Positions 8,164-16,167 of a stretch of DNA of 33,055 bases are shown here, in pieces. The notes under the pieces were generated by a model that saw only the letters and a list, made by a program, of their open reading frames with translations, did no database searches and was not told the DNA's origin. Source of the DNA: Ferruginibacter sp. (GTDB lineage Bacteria > Bacteroidota > Bacteroidia > Chitinophagales > Chitinophagaceae). Every line of letters starts with the position of its first letter. The first letter of the stretch is position 1. The stretch spans positions 1-33,055 of the forward strand of contig JANXTG010000033.1 in assembly GCA_025352525.1 (NCBI GenBank), in the 5' to 3' direction. The translations under genes and the position numbers were made by a program.

Positions 8164-8197
8164 AAAAAAGCCGCAAAATATATTTTGCGGCTTTTTT
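8164..8197. terminator. Bidirectional rho-independent terminator
   Basis: AAAAAAGCCGCAAAATA pairs with TATTTTGCGGCTTTTTT as a perfect inverted repeat, with A- and T-runs on both sides. It lies between the convergent lysC and L,D-transpeptidase genes and can serve both strands. Confidence 0.9.
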
Positions 8198-8212
8198 ATT
8201 ATTTACCATACC

Positions 8213-8971
8213 TTAATTAACGACATATTCTCCTTTTTTGTTTACCATGATGATAGGCAGTTCTTTTTTCGTTTCAAAAAAATCAAAAACTTCTTTAAGA
8301 TTTGTATTAAAGTGTTGCATGTAACTGTTGTCTTTCATAGAGTTTTCTAAAAATTCCACTGACTTTTTTACGCTGTATTTTATCGGAAATACGTGTACGG
8401 GTATAAACTCCTGTCCTTGGTTTCTTACATTACTTGCTAAAAAATATAATTCTTCAATTGGTGCGTCCGTAATAGGAATGCAACCTGTAGAAACACAATT
8501 GCCATGAATATAAATTGCACTCCCAGGTCTTTTTTCGTCGCTTAATATTCTGTCTGAAGCATTGGGATAATTAAGCCCTAACGAAAGATGGTAATTGCTG
8601 TTAGGATTAAATTCATTAATGTAATAAAAACCTTCAGGCACTTGATAGTCTCCTTCGATTCTCTTAGGGCCCATAGCTCCACTTTGCTGGCAAACTTTAT
8701 ATGTTTTAAATAATTTGTAAGGTTCTTTTGTTGATGATTTTACCCAGATTTCAAGCTGTCTGTCATATTTAAAAGAACGCAGATACATAGCTTTTGGTGG
8801 CCATATCAGATTTTGCTTTTCAAATTGCTTTTTTAGGGAATCTTCCAAACGGTTAGCAGCCTCCGGCGAATTTAAAAAATATCTCGGGCCTGCTCCAGAT
8901 TGAGCTGAAACAGCTAAAACTGAAAAAAATAATATAAAAAGTAAAAAGCAAAACCTGAGTAAATTCTTCAT
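8213..8971 (-). CDS. Exported YkuD-fold protein, YafK-like L,D-transpeptidase family
   Basis: A 252-residue protein with a signal peptide (MKNLLRFCFLLFILFFSVLA, then VSAQ). The catalytic region has IYIHGNCVSTGCIPI, with H156 and C164 as the likely active pair of the YkuD fold. The HGNCVSTGCIPITD pattern resembles E. coli YafK (DpaA), which acts on bonds at diaminopimelate residues of peptidoglycan, rather than a classic cross-linking Ldt. The choice between transpeptidase and amidase is inferred. The track start at 8980 is a TTG; the ATG ending at 8971 gives a normal signal peptide and is preferred. It converges on lysC with a shared terminator. Confidence 0.88.
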   Translation of the reverse strand: MKNLLRFCFLLFILFFSVLAVSAQSGAGPRYFLNSPEAANRLEDSLKKQFEKQNLIWPPKAMYLRSFKYDRQLEIWVKSSTKEPYKLFKTYKVCQQSGAMGPKRIEGDYQVPEGFYYINEFNPNSNYHLSLGLNYPNASDRILSDEKRPGSAIYIHGNCVSTGCIPITDAPIEELYFLASNVRNQGQEFIPVHVFPIKYSVKKSVEFLENSMKDNSYMQHFNTNLKEVFDFFETKKELPIIMVNKKGEYVVN

Positions 8972-9071
8972 ATTAAACAAAGGGTATTTAGTAATTAGTT
9001 TCCACTAAAATATTAAAAATATTTAAATGAGTGTGTTAAAAATTCCCCTTTTTAAATTCGCAATACCCACA

Positions 9072-10205
9072 TTATAAATTTCCCCTTGCATCTTGTTCTC
9101 TTTCCAAAGCTTCAAACAATGCTTTAAAATTTCCTTTTCCAAAGCTTTTAGCACCTTTACGCTGTATGATTTCAAAAAATATTGTAGGTCGATCCTGTAT
9201 AGGTTTACTAAAAATTTGCAATAAATAACCTTCTTCATCTTTGTCAATTAAAATACCCAATTCACTTAAGGGTAAAAGATCTTCATCAATTTTGCCTACT
9301 CTATCCAAAACATCTGAATAATAACTCATGGGGATTTTTAAAAATTCAATTCCACGGCTTTGCAAATCTTTCACTGTCGTTACAATATCAGCAGTTGCAA
9401 TGGCCACATGTTGTACACCTTCACCGTTATAAAAATCAAGGTATTCTTCGACCTGGCTTTTTTTCTTTCCTTCTGCAGGTTCGTTTATGGGAAATTTTAC
9501 AAACCCGTTTCCATTACTCATTACCTTACTCATTAAAGCACTATATTCTGTTGAAATATCATTGTCATCAAAACTTAAAATATTTTTAAATCCCATTACT
9601 TCTTCGTAAAATTTTACCCATGGGTTCATCTGGTTCCACCCTACATTTCCAACACAATGGTCAACATATAACAAACCTGTAGATGTAGGATTGTATGCAC
9701 TTTCCGTTTTTTTAAATCCAGGCATAAATACCCCGTTGTAATTTTTTCTTTCAATAAAAAGATGAACCGTTTCACCATATGTATGAATTCCGCTCATTAC
9801 AACAACTCCATTTTCATCAGTGAGTTTTTTGGGCTCCATATAACTTTTGCCCCCACGTTTTGTAGTTTGTTCCCAGGCATCAGTAGCATCTTCCACCATT
9901 AAAGCCAATACTTTTACTCCATCTCCATGTTTATTTATATGGGCGGCTATTTCATGGTCTTGCCGCAATGCTGTTGTTAATACGAAAGTCAATTTATTTT
10001 GGCGGATAACATAACTTACTCTGTCCATTAATCCTGTTTCAGGCCCCGCATAGGCAAGACTTTGAAATCCAAAAGCGGCTTTATAAAAATGTGCAGATTG
10101 CTTGGCGTTGCCAACATAAAACTCAACATAATCGGTACCCATTAACGGTAAAAAATCTGCTTGTAAAGCGATGTTTTTTTCATCAATTATTTCTGTATTT
10201 TCCAT
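9072..10205 (-). CDS. hppD: 4-hydroxyphenylpyruvate dioxygenase
   Basis: A 377-residue Fe(II) enzyme of tyrosine catabolism that turns 4-hydroxyphenylpyruvate into homogentisate. Two vicinal-oxygen-chelate domains are seen. The metal ligands are H183 (LLYVDHCVGNV), H266 (GVQHVAIATADI) and E345 (IFFEIIQRKGAKSFGKGNF), and the C-terminal FEALEREQ is typical of the family. The length fits. Homogentisate dioxygenase, the next step, is not found in the window. The upstream neighbour on this strand is the metalloprotease gene, about 385 bp away and separated by a terminator, so hppD is probably transcribed alone. Confidence 0.97.
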   Translation of the reverse strand: MENTEIIDEKNIALQADFLPLMGTDYVEFYVGNAKQSAHFYKAAFGFQSLAYAGPETGLMDRVSYVIRQNKLTFVLTTALRQDHEIAAHINKHGDGVKVLALMVEDATDAWEQTTKRGGKSYMEPKKLTDENGVVVMSGIHTYGETVHLFIERKNYNGVFMPGFKKTESAYNPTSTGLLYVDHCVGNVGWNQMNPWVKFYEEVMGFKNILSFDDNDISTEYSALMSKVMSNGNGFVKFPINEPAEGKKKSQVEEYLDFYNGEGVQHVAIATADIVTTVKDLQSRGIEFLKIPMSYYSDVLDRVGKIDEDLLPLSELGILIDKDEEGYLLQIFSKPIQDRPTIFFEIIQRKGAKSFGKGNFKALFEALEREQDARGNL

Positions 10206-10377
10206 ATAAATATTTTTAAGTTGACCAAACCAGAGTTATTTGCAGCAAATGAGGCATGTAAGATTTGTCGTTTTTTTACATTTTAGGAAAAATATAGAAA
10301 ACAACATTTCATATTGAACTCTTTAAAGAATTTTGTTTAAAATGTTTGCATCGTAAATGATGCGTTTACAGAAAATT

Positions 10378-10470
10378 TTATTTTTCTCCATCCATGGCAA
10401 GTACCTCCATCAACAAATTGTAGTTGCAGCGCTTGTCAGTAAAAACTTTATGGGCGTAATCAGGAACCAT
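10378..10470 (-). CDS. Possible 30-residue small protein or gene remnant
   Basis: An ATG-started frame on the minus strand beginning MVPDYAHKVFTDKRC and ending EVLAMDGEK before TAA. Its composition (charged residues, two Pro/Tyr-rich turns, a Leu/Met-rich helix) looks more protein-like than the surrounding AT-rich DNA, but it is too short for the ORF track and I recognise no family. It lies in the same direction as, and upstream of, hppD, so it could be a leader peptide, an independent microprotein, or the eroded end of a lost gene. No clear ribosome binding site was seen. Confidence 0.25.
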   Translation of the reverse strand: MVPDYAHKVFTDKRCNYNLLMEVLAMDGEK

Positions 10471-10541
10471 GAAATACAAAATTAATATTATTAGCTAATA
10501 AAAAAATAACAAAATAAAATATGAGTTAAAATAAACTCAAA

Positions 10542-10569
10542 AAAAAGAGACCGTTTAAGGTCTCTTTTT
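10542..10569 (-). terminator. Rho-independent terminator after the metalloprotease gene
   Basis: AAAAAGAGACC (10542-10552) pairs perfectly with GGTCTCTTTTT (10559-10569) around a 6-nt loop, 22 bp past the stop codon of the gene at 10591. The T-run is present on either strand. Confidence 0.85.
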
Positions 10570-10590
10570 AAAATAAATTCTTGATAAGAT

Positions 10591-13125
10591 TTACTTTTTA
10601 GGATTAAGCGCTTTTTCAATCCTTCTGCTCATTTCTCTTAAATGAATTTTTGTCATTTGATCAGTTGAAGTTGCTGCAGCTGAATTAACTTCCGCTTTTA
10701 AAGAAATTAAATGTGCACGTACCGAAGCCTGTACATCAACATAATCATTGTCAACAGGTGGCGTAAATCCCCGCCCGAATGTTATGCCTTGAGGAATTAC
10801 AACTGGAGGAGGATTTAAAACTACATCCATTCTATCTACATACATCTGTTGCAATTGTCTGCGGTAAACATCTATTGCTTTATGAGCAGGCAATTCACTC
10901 CATACACCTTTTTTCACATCAATTAGCAATTCAGGTATCGTGTATGTTTCAGCGCCGGGAAAAGTTGCTGCCTGTACAAGATGGTTTAAGGTTGAAGATC
11001 TAAACATATTACCTATAATTCCTTCTTGTAAATCTCCTATAACTTTCAAACCGTTCAATCCTGTTTTACCATATATTTCATTATTTATAATCCAGTTTGG
11101 AGTTTTAAAAAGGTTTTCATTTAAATAATTTACAGCTTCTTTCTGTTTTGATTTGGCGACAGTTTCATAAACCATACCCGGCTCTTCCGTTACTTTTGGT
11201 GTTTTCATTATACCACCAATTGTTCTTAAAACATGGTTATTATATCTGTTAAACTGGGTTGTAACTTCACCGTACATCATTTCAAGATTAGCGTAATCTT
11301 CGTTAGGTTCTTTTGTCCATTCATTTAAATTAGGCATTATTCTTTTCAAATTTTTAATGCCATACATACTCCCTTTTACTGCATCATCTCCTACCTGTTC
11401 TGTTTGATTACGGGGATCATCTCTGTTTGTTTCACCATCTCCAAACCAAAGACGTTTGTTCTTCATTTTTTCCATCACCCATTTATTCATTGCTGTTTTT
11501 TCTGCATCAGCGCTTTTGTATTCCGCAAACCTGCGGTAACCCCAGGCTATTGCCCATTGATCATAGTCTCCTATTCTTGGGAAAATTCCTTTTGTACTAA
11601 TATTATCTTCCGGCTGCGCCACATAATTAAAACGGGCATAATCCATAATAGAAGGCGTATGGCCATTAGCTTCAACCCAGGCTTTGTCTCTTAATTTTTC
11701 AACCGGTACAGTTGAGGAAGATCCAAAATTATGTCTCAATCCAAGTGTATGTCCAACTTCGTGAGATGAAACAAACCGAATTAATTGTCCCATCAATTCA
11801 TCATCAAAAACCATTTTCCTTGCACGGCTATCCACAGGAGATGCCTGCACAAAATACCAGTTGCGTATTAACTGCATTACATTATGATACCAGTTTATAT
11901 GGCTCTCCATAATTTCTCCACTGCGTGGATCAGCAACACTTGGTCCGCTTGCATTCGGTATTGTTGATGGTTTGTAAACAATCGCAGAAAAGCGAGCATC
12001 TTCTAAACTCCATTCAGGATTTTCTTCTTTGGTAGGTGCTTTTTTTGCCATGATGGCGTTTTTAAAACCTGCTTGTTCAAAAGCCGTTTGCCAGTCATTT
12101 ACGCCTTGTATTAGATAAGGTACCCATTTAGCAGGAGTTGCCGGATCTATATAAAAAATAATTGGTTTTTTTGGCTCAACCAACTCTCCTCTTTTGTATT
12201 TATCCATATCCTCTTCCTTTGGTTCCAGGCGCCAGCGTTTTACTATAGAAACTCTTTTAACACCTTGAGGATTTAAATCAAAATCGGTGTAGCCCACATT
12301 AAAATATCCTACACGGGGATCAAAATATCGAGCCTGCATAGGGTTTTGAGGTAATAATACCATTGAGCTGTTTAATTCTAATGTTACATTTCCATCATTA
12401 AGAGCGGCAGGAGAACTTGCGTATGTTTTTACTGTAACAACTTCTAAATTTATAGGAAAAGTTTTTATAGCGACTACATACGATTTGTCCTTTTGTATTG
12501 TTGTAAGATTGGCTCTTTTTTTAGTGCCATTATCTAAAAACAATACGTCATTATCACCATTTACCATGTCAGTAACATCAATAACAATAGCGGATGAATC
12601 TTTTGAAAATGCTTTGATGTCAAATGCAAATTCAATAGGTTGTATATTGGAATTATTTACTGCTGTAAACATCGGCGAAGTAGAATCTTTGGTATATTCT
12701 GCATAAGAAATTGTACGTAAAAATATATTATCATTCGGTCCTCTCTCAAACCATATAACATTTTGTCCAATATCATCGCCAGCATATGAAAGCCCGGTAT
12801 TGCGCCCTGCTGTTGGTGCTTTTGAAATTCTGTTTACAACAAGAATTTCCCTTTTTAATAAGTTATTTGGTATTTCAAAAAAATATTTATCGTCCAAAAA
12901 GTGAACTTTAAACATACCTAAAGTCGTTTTTGCTTTTGCAGTAATAATTTCTGAATAGGGTTTTGGGCCTTTGGGTACGGGTTTAACTTTAGCATTTTTT
13001 GAAGTGTCAGATATAGCTGTTGCCGTATCAGCCGGCATTTTGTTACCTGGCTTTTGAGCTATAATATTACTTGCGTAAAAAAGCACGGTAATGATTAATA
13101 GCCATTTTGTAGTAGTTGATCTCAT
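10591..13125 (-). CDS. Secreted zinc-dependent metalloprotease with DUF5117/DUF5118-type N-terminus
   Basis: An 844-residue protein with a signal peptide (MRSTTTKWLLIITVLFYASNIIA). After a charged linker (25-60) comes a region resembling the DUF5118/DUF5117 domains of Bacteroidota metalloproteases, and then the catalytic part. The zinc motif HEVGHTLGLRH is complete, with H455, H459, H465 and the general base E456, as in metzincins. A long C-terminal domain of about 370 residues follows. The family is abundant in Bacteroidota; substrates are unknown to me, and extracellular or periplasmic protein breakdown is inferred. No C-terminal type IX sorting domain is evident: the chain ends KALNPKK. 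A terminator follows closely; the gene seems monocistronic. Confidence 0.9.
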   Translation of the reverse strand: MRSTTTKWLLIITVLFYASNIIAQKPGNKMPADTATAISDTSKNAKVKPVPKGPKPYSEIITAKAKTTLGMFKVHFLDDKYFFEIPNNLLKREILVVNRISKAPTAGRNTGLSYAGDDIGQNVIWFERGPNDNIFLRTISYAEYTKDSTSPMFTAVNNSNIQPIEFAFDIKAFSKDSSAIVIDVTDMVNGDNDVLFLDNGTKKRANLTTIQKDKSYVVAIKTFPINLEVVTVKTYASSPAALNDGNVTLELNSSMVLLPQNPMQARYFDPRVGYFNVGYTDFDLNPQGVKRVSIVKRWRLEPKEEDMDKYKRGELVEPKKPIIFYIDPATPAKWVPYLIQGVNDWQTAFEQAGFKNAIMAKKAPTKEENPEWSLEDARFSAIVYKPSTIPNASGPSVADPRSGEIMESHINWYHNVMQLIRNWYFVQASPVDSRARKMVFDDELMGQLIRFVSSHEVGHTLGLRHNFGSSSTVPVEKLRDKAWVEANGHTPSIMDYARFNYVAQPEDNISTKGIFPRIGDYDQWAIAWGYRRFAEYKSADAEKTAMNKWVMEKMKNKRLWFGDGETNRDDPRNQTEQVGDDAVKGSMYGIKNLKRIMPNLNEWTKEPNEDYANLEMMYGEVTTQFNRYNNHVLRTIGGIMKTPKVTEEPGMVYETVAKSKQKEAVNYLNENLFKTPNWIINNEIYGKTGLNGLKVIGDLQEGIIGNMFRSSTLNHLVQAATFPGAETYTIPELLIDVKKGVWSELPAHKAIDVYRRQLQQMYVDRMDVVLNPPPVVIPQGITFGRGFTPPVDNDYVDVQASVRAHLISLKAEVNSAAATSTDQMTKIHLREMSRRIEKALNPKK

Positions 13126-13226
13126 TGCAGTTTTATTAATTAAAAAATTGTTATGAATTCCGGTACAATAATAATCAAAAACAAAGGATGCTCCTATAGT
13201 TTATTAAAAACATTTTAATACTGCCT

Positions 13227-13234
13227 TATCTTTG
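13227..13234 (+). promoter_or_regulatory. Bacteroidota -7 element before purK
   Basis: TATCTTTG is an exact match to the TAnnTTTG consensus. It ends only 5 bp before the purK ATG at 13240, so the transcript would be leaderless or nearly so. No clear -33 TTG was seen. Confidence 0.5.
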
Positions 13235-13239
13235 AAGCT

Positions 13240-14364
13240 ATGATAAAAGCAGGAATACTTGGCGGTGGTCAACTGGGCAGAATGTTATTGCAGGCAGCTG
13301 CAAATTACCCTGTTGAAACTTTTATTTTAGAAAATGATTCAGCCTGCCCATCGGCACATCTTTGCCATCATTTTACTAAAGGTGACATTACAAATTTTGA
13401 GGACGTCTATAATTTTGGTAAAGGCCTGGATGTTGTTACCATTGAAATTGAACATGTAAATGAAGATGCTTTGCAAAAACTGGAAAATGAAGGTGTAATT
13501 ATTTTTCCAAATGTTGCCGCATTAAAAATTATTAAAAGTAAAATTCTGCAAAAAGAATTTTATAAAGCCATTGAAGTGCCTTCCGGAGAATTTGTAGTCA
13601 CCAATTCAAAGACTGACCTTCATCAACACACAAACTTTTTACCGGCAGTGCACAAAATTGCAAAAGGTGGTTACGATGGTAAAGGTGTTGAATTAATGCA
13701 TACATGTGCCGATTTTGAAAAAGGTTTTGATGCACCTGCTGTGCTGGAAAAAATGGTCGATATCAAAAAGGAATTATCAATGATAATTGCAGTAAGCCAA
13801 ACGGGTGAAATCGTTTTATACGAACCGGTAGATATGGTGGTAGATCAACGTTTAAATTTATTAAGCTACCAGATTTGTCCTGCTGTAATTCCGGAAAATA
13901 TAATGTGGAAAGCAGAAGCCGTTGCTTTAAAAGTGGTTAAAGAATTTAAAAGTGCAGGCATTTTTGCGGTGGAACTGTTTACAGACCAACAAGATAATAT
14001 TTATGTTAATGAAACTGCACCGCGTGTTCATAACAGCGGTCACCACAGCATTGAAGCCTGTTATAGCAGCCAGTTTGATATGTTGTGGCGGGTAATGCTT
14101 GGTTATCCTTTGGGCAACACAGACCATATATTACCGGCTGCAATTGTAAACCTTGTGGGAGAAGAAAACCATACCGGCGAAGCAGAATATACAGGGTTAA
14201 AAGAAGTACTTGCCATGGATAATGTGTTCGTCCACATCTACGGGAAAAAAATGACAAAGCCCGGAAGAAAAATGGGGCATGTCACTATTCTAAGCAACGA
14301 ACCACAGGAACTTTTACATAAAGCAAATCAAATAAAGCAGTTGCTAAAAGTAGTAACCAAATAA
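13240..14364 (+). CDS. purK: 5-(carboxyamino)imidazole ribonucleotide synthase
   Basis: A 374-residue ATP-grasp enzyme of purine synthesis that carboxylates AIR to N5-CAIR. The N-terminal AGILGGGQLGRML is the PurK preATP-grasp signature, GGYDGKGV the ATP-grasp loop, and NETAPRVHNSGHHSIEAC the active-site segment near the C-terminus. Length and motif order are standard. purE, its usual partner, is not in the window. The aldehyde dehydrogenase gene starts 49 bp after the stop on the same strand, so cotranscription is possible. Confidence 0.97.
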   Translation: MIKAGILGGGQLGRMLLQAAANYPVETFILENDSACPSAHLCHHFTKGDITNFEDVYNFGKGLDVVTIEIEHVNEDALQKLENEGVIIFPNVAALKIIKSKILQKEFYKAIEVPSGEFVVTNSKTDLHQHTNFLPAVHKIAKGGYDGKGVELMHTCADFEKGFDAPAVLEKMVDIKKELSMIIAVSQTGEIVLYEPVDMVVDQRLNLLSYQICPAVIPENIMWKAEAVALKVVKEFKSAGIFAVELFTDQQDNIYVNETAPRVHNSGHHSIEACYSSQFDMLWRVMLGYPLGNTDHILPAAIVNLVGEENHTGEAEYTGLKEVLAMDNVFVHIYGKKMTKPGRKMGHVTILSNEPQELLHKANQIKQLLKVVTK

Positions 14365-14413
14365 ACATTGTACCCAACTAACAATTTTCATTCAAGTAAT
14401 AAAAAAAACGTTC

Positions 14414-15937
14414 ATGGATTTCTTACAAACATTAAATATTTCTGCCAATAACAAAGGCGTTTCAACCGGTGTACAATGGGTGAAATCTAAGGGTGAAAAA
14501 ATTTCATCCTTCTCCCCTGTTGATGGCGTTTTAATTGGAACGGTAACTGCTGCAGATCGGTTGGCTTATGATACTGTTACAGAAAAAGCACAGGAAGCTT
14601 TTGCAGAATGGCGCTTGTGGCCTGCTCCAAAGCGGGGAGAAATTGTAAGGCTTGTAGGAATGGAATTGAGGAAATTTAAAACTGAACTTGGAACACTTGT
14701 AAGTTATGAAATGGGCAAAAGCCTGCAGGAAGGTATGGGCGAAGTACAAGAAATGATCGACATCTGTGATTTTGCTGTTGGACTTTCCCGCCAACTGCAC
14801 GGTACAACAATGCACAGTGAAAGACCGGGACATAGAATGTACGATCAATACCATCCTCTAGGAGTTGTAGGCATTATCTCAGCATTTAACTTTCCTGTGG
14901 CGGTATGGGCATGGAACAGCATGTTGGCATGGGTTTGCGGCGATGTTACTGTTTGGAAGCCGAGTGAAAAAACGCCGTTGTGTGGAGTTGCATGTCAACA
15001 AATAATTCAATCAGTATTTAAGAAAAACAATGTGCCTGAAGGCGTTTGCGGTTTAATTAGCGGTGGTAAAAATGTTGGTGAATGGATGAGTGCAGATAAA
15101 CGAATTCCCTTAATCAGTGCTACAGGAAGCACACGTATGGGAAAAGCAGTGGGTGCTGTTGTAGGCGAAAGACTTGGCAGAAGTTTGTTGGAATTGGGTG
15201 GTAACAATGCCATCATTATTTCCAGCGAAGCTGATATTAATATTGCCATTACAGCAGCAGTTTTTGGTGCCGTTGGTACCGCAGGACAAAGATGTACTAC
15301 CACACGCAGATTAATTATTCACGAAAAAATTTATAATAAATTTAAAGAGAGACTTGTAAATGCATACAGTCAATTAAAAATTGGAAATCCATTGAATGAA
15401 AAAATGCATGTGGGTCCATTGATTGATAAAGATGCGGTAAATAATTACCTCAGCGCTGTAGCAAAATGCAAAGAACAGGGTGGGAATTTTATTGTAGAAC
15501 CCGGAGTATTAAAAGGTAAAGCTTTTGAAAGTGGTTGTTATGTAAAACCATGCGTAGCCGAGGCCAAAAACAGTTTTGAAATTGTACAGCACGAAACTTT
15601 TGCTCCTATTTTGTATATCATGAAATATAAAACAATAGAAGAAGCCATTGCATTACAGAATGGCGTACCACAGGGTTTATCATCTTCTGTTATCACTAAT
15701 AATTTGCGGGAAGCAGAACTGTTTTTATCGCAGGGCGGAAGTGATTGTGGCATTGCGAATGTAAATATTGGAACTTCAGGCGCAGAAATTGGTGGTGCAT
15801 TTGGCGGTGAAAAAGAAACAGGTGGCGGTAGAGAAAGTGGCAGCGATGCATGGAAGGTTTATATGCGCAGACAAACAAATACTATTAATTACACTGATAA
15901 ATTACCATTGGCACAGGGAATTAGATTTGATTTGTAA
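14414..15937 (+). CDS. ALDH7-type aldehyde dehydrogenase (aminoadipate semialdehyde type)
   Basis: A 507-residue NAD(P)-dependent aldehyde dehydrogenase. The catalytic cysteine is C294 in GTAGQRCTTTRRLIIHE and the general base is E260 in LLELGGNN. The GQRCTTTRR context and the C-terminal GGEKETGGGRESGSDAWK match the ALDH7/antiquitin group, which oxidises alpha-aminoadipic semialdehyde (in equilibrium with piperideine-6-carboxylate) in lysine catabolism. The substrate is inferred from this family likeness. The upstream neighbour purK is 49 bp away but unrelated in pathway. No lysine-degradation partner genes are in the window. Confidence 0.93.
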   Translation: MDFLQTLNISANNKGVSTGVQWVKSKGEKISSFSPVDGVLIGTVTAADRLAYDTVTEKAQEAFAEWRLWPAPKRGEIVRLVGMELRKFKTELGTLVSYEMGKSLQEGMGEVQEMIDICDFAVGLSRQLHGTTMHSERPGHRMYDQYHPLGVVGIISAFNFPVAVWAWNSMLAWVCGDVTVWKPSEKTPLCGVACQQIIQSVFKKNNVPEGVCGLISGGKNVGEWMSADKRIPLISATGSTRMGKAVGAVVGERLGRSLLELGGNNAIIISSEADINIAITAAVFGAVGTAGQRCTTTRRLIIHEKIYNKFKERLVNAYSQLKIGNPLNEKMHVGPLIDKDAVNNYLSAVAKCKEQGGNFIVEPGVLKGKAFESGCYVKPCVAEAKNSFEIVQHETFAPILYIMKYKTIEEAIALQNGVPQGLSSSVITNNLREAELFLSQGGSDCGIANVNIGTSGAEIGGAFGGEKETGGGRESGSDAWKVYMRRQTNTINYTDKLPLAQGIRFDL

Positions 15938-16167
15938 AAAGCTAAACCGGAATTATAAACACCTTATGTTGAATCGCAAACGTAAACTTTTAATATTATT
16001 GAATGATGAATGTATAAATTGAGTATTATAAGTTGTCCGTCATCTGTGGTTCTTAATATTTTTATTTCGTCTGCTATCTCACAAAATTTCTTAAAAGTAT
16101 ATAAAAGCTAACATTTGCTTAAGGGTATTTATTATTTTCGTAAGACAAAATAAACCTAATAAAAAGT

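Larger units (their letters stand above)
10206..10590. other. Intergenic region between metalloprotease and hppD
   Basis: This 385-bp AT-rich stretch holds a terminator for the metalloprotease gene at its right end (10542-10569), a 30-codon ORF on the minus strand (10378-10470), and presumably the hppD promoter on its left. Nothing else was recognised. Confidence 0.6.

Noticed and set aside
15768-16022. 84-codon ORF overlapping the end of the aldehyde dehydrogenase
   Set aside because: Its first two thirds lie out of frame within a conserved gene and the rest is low-complexity.
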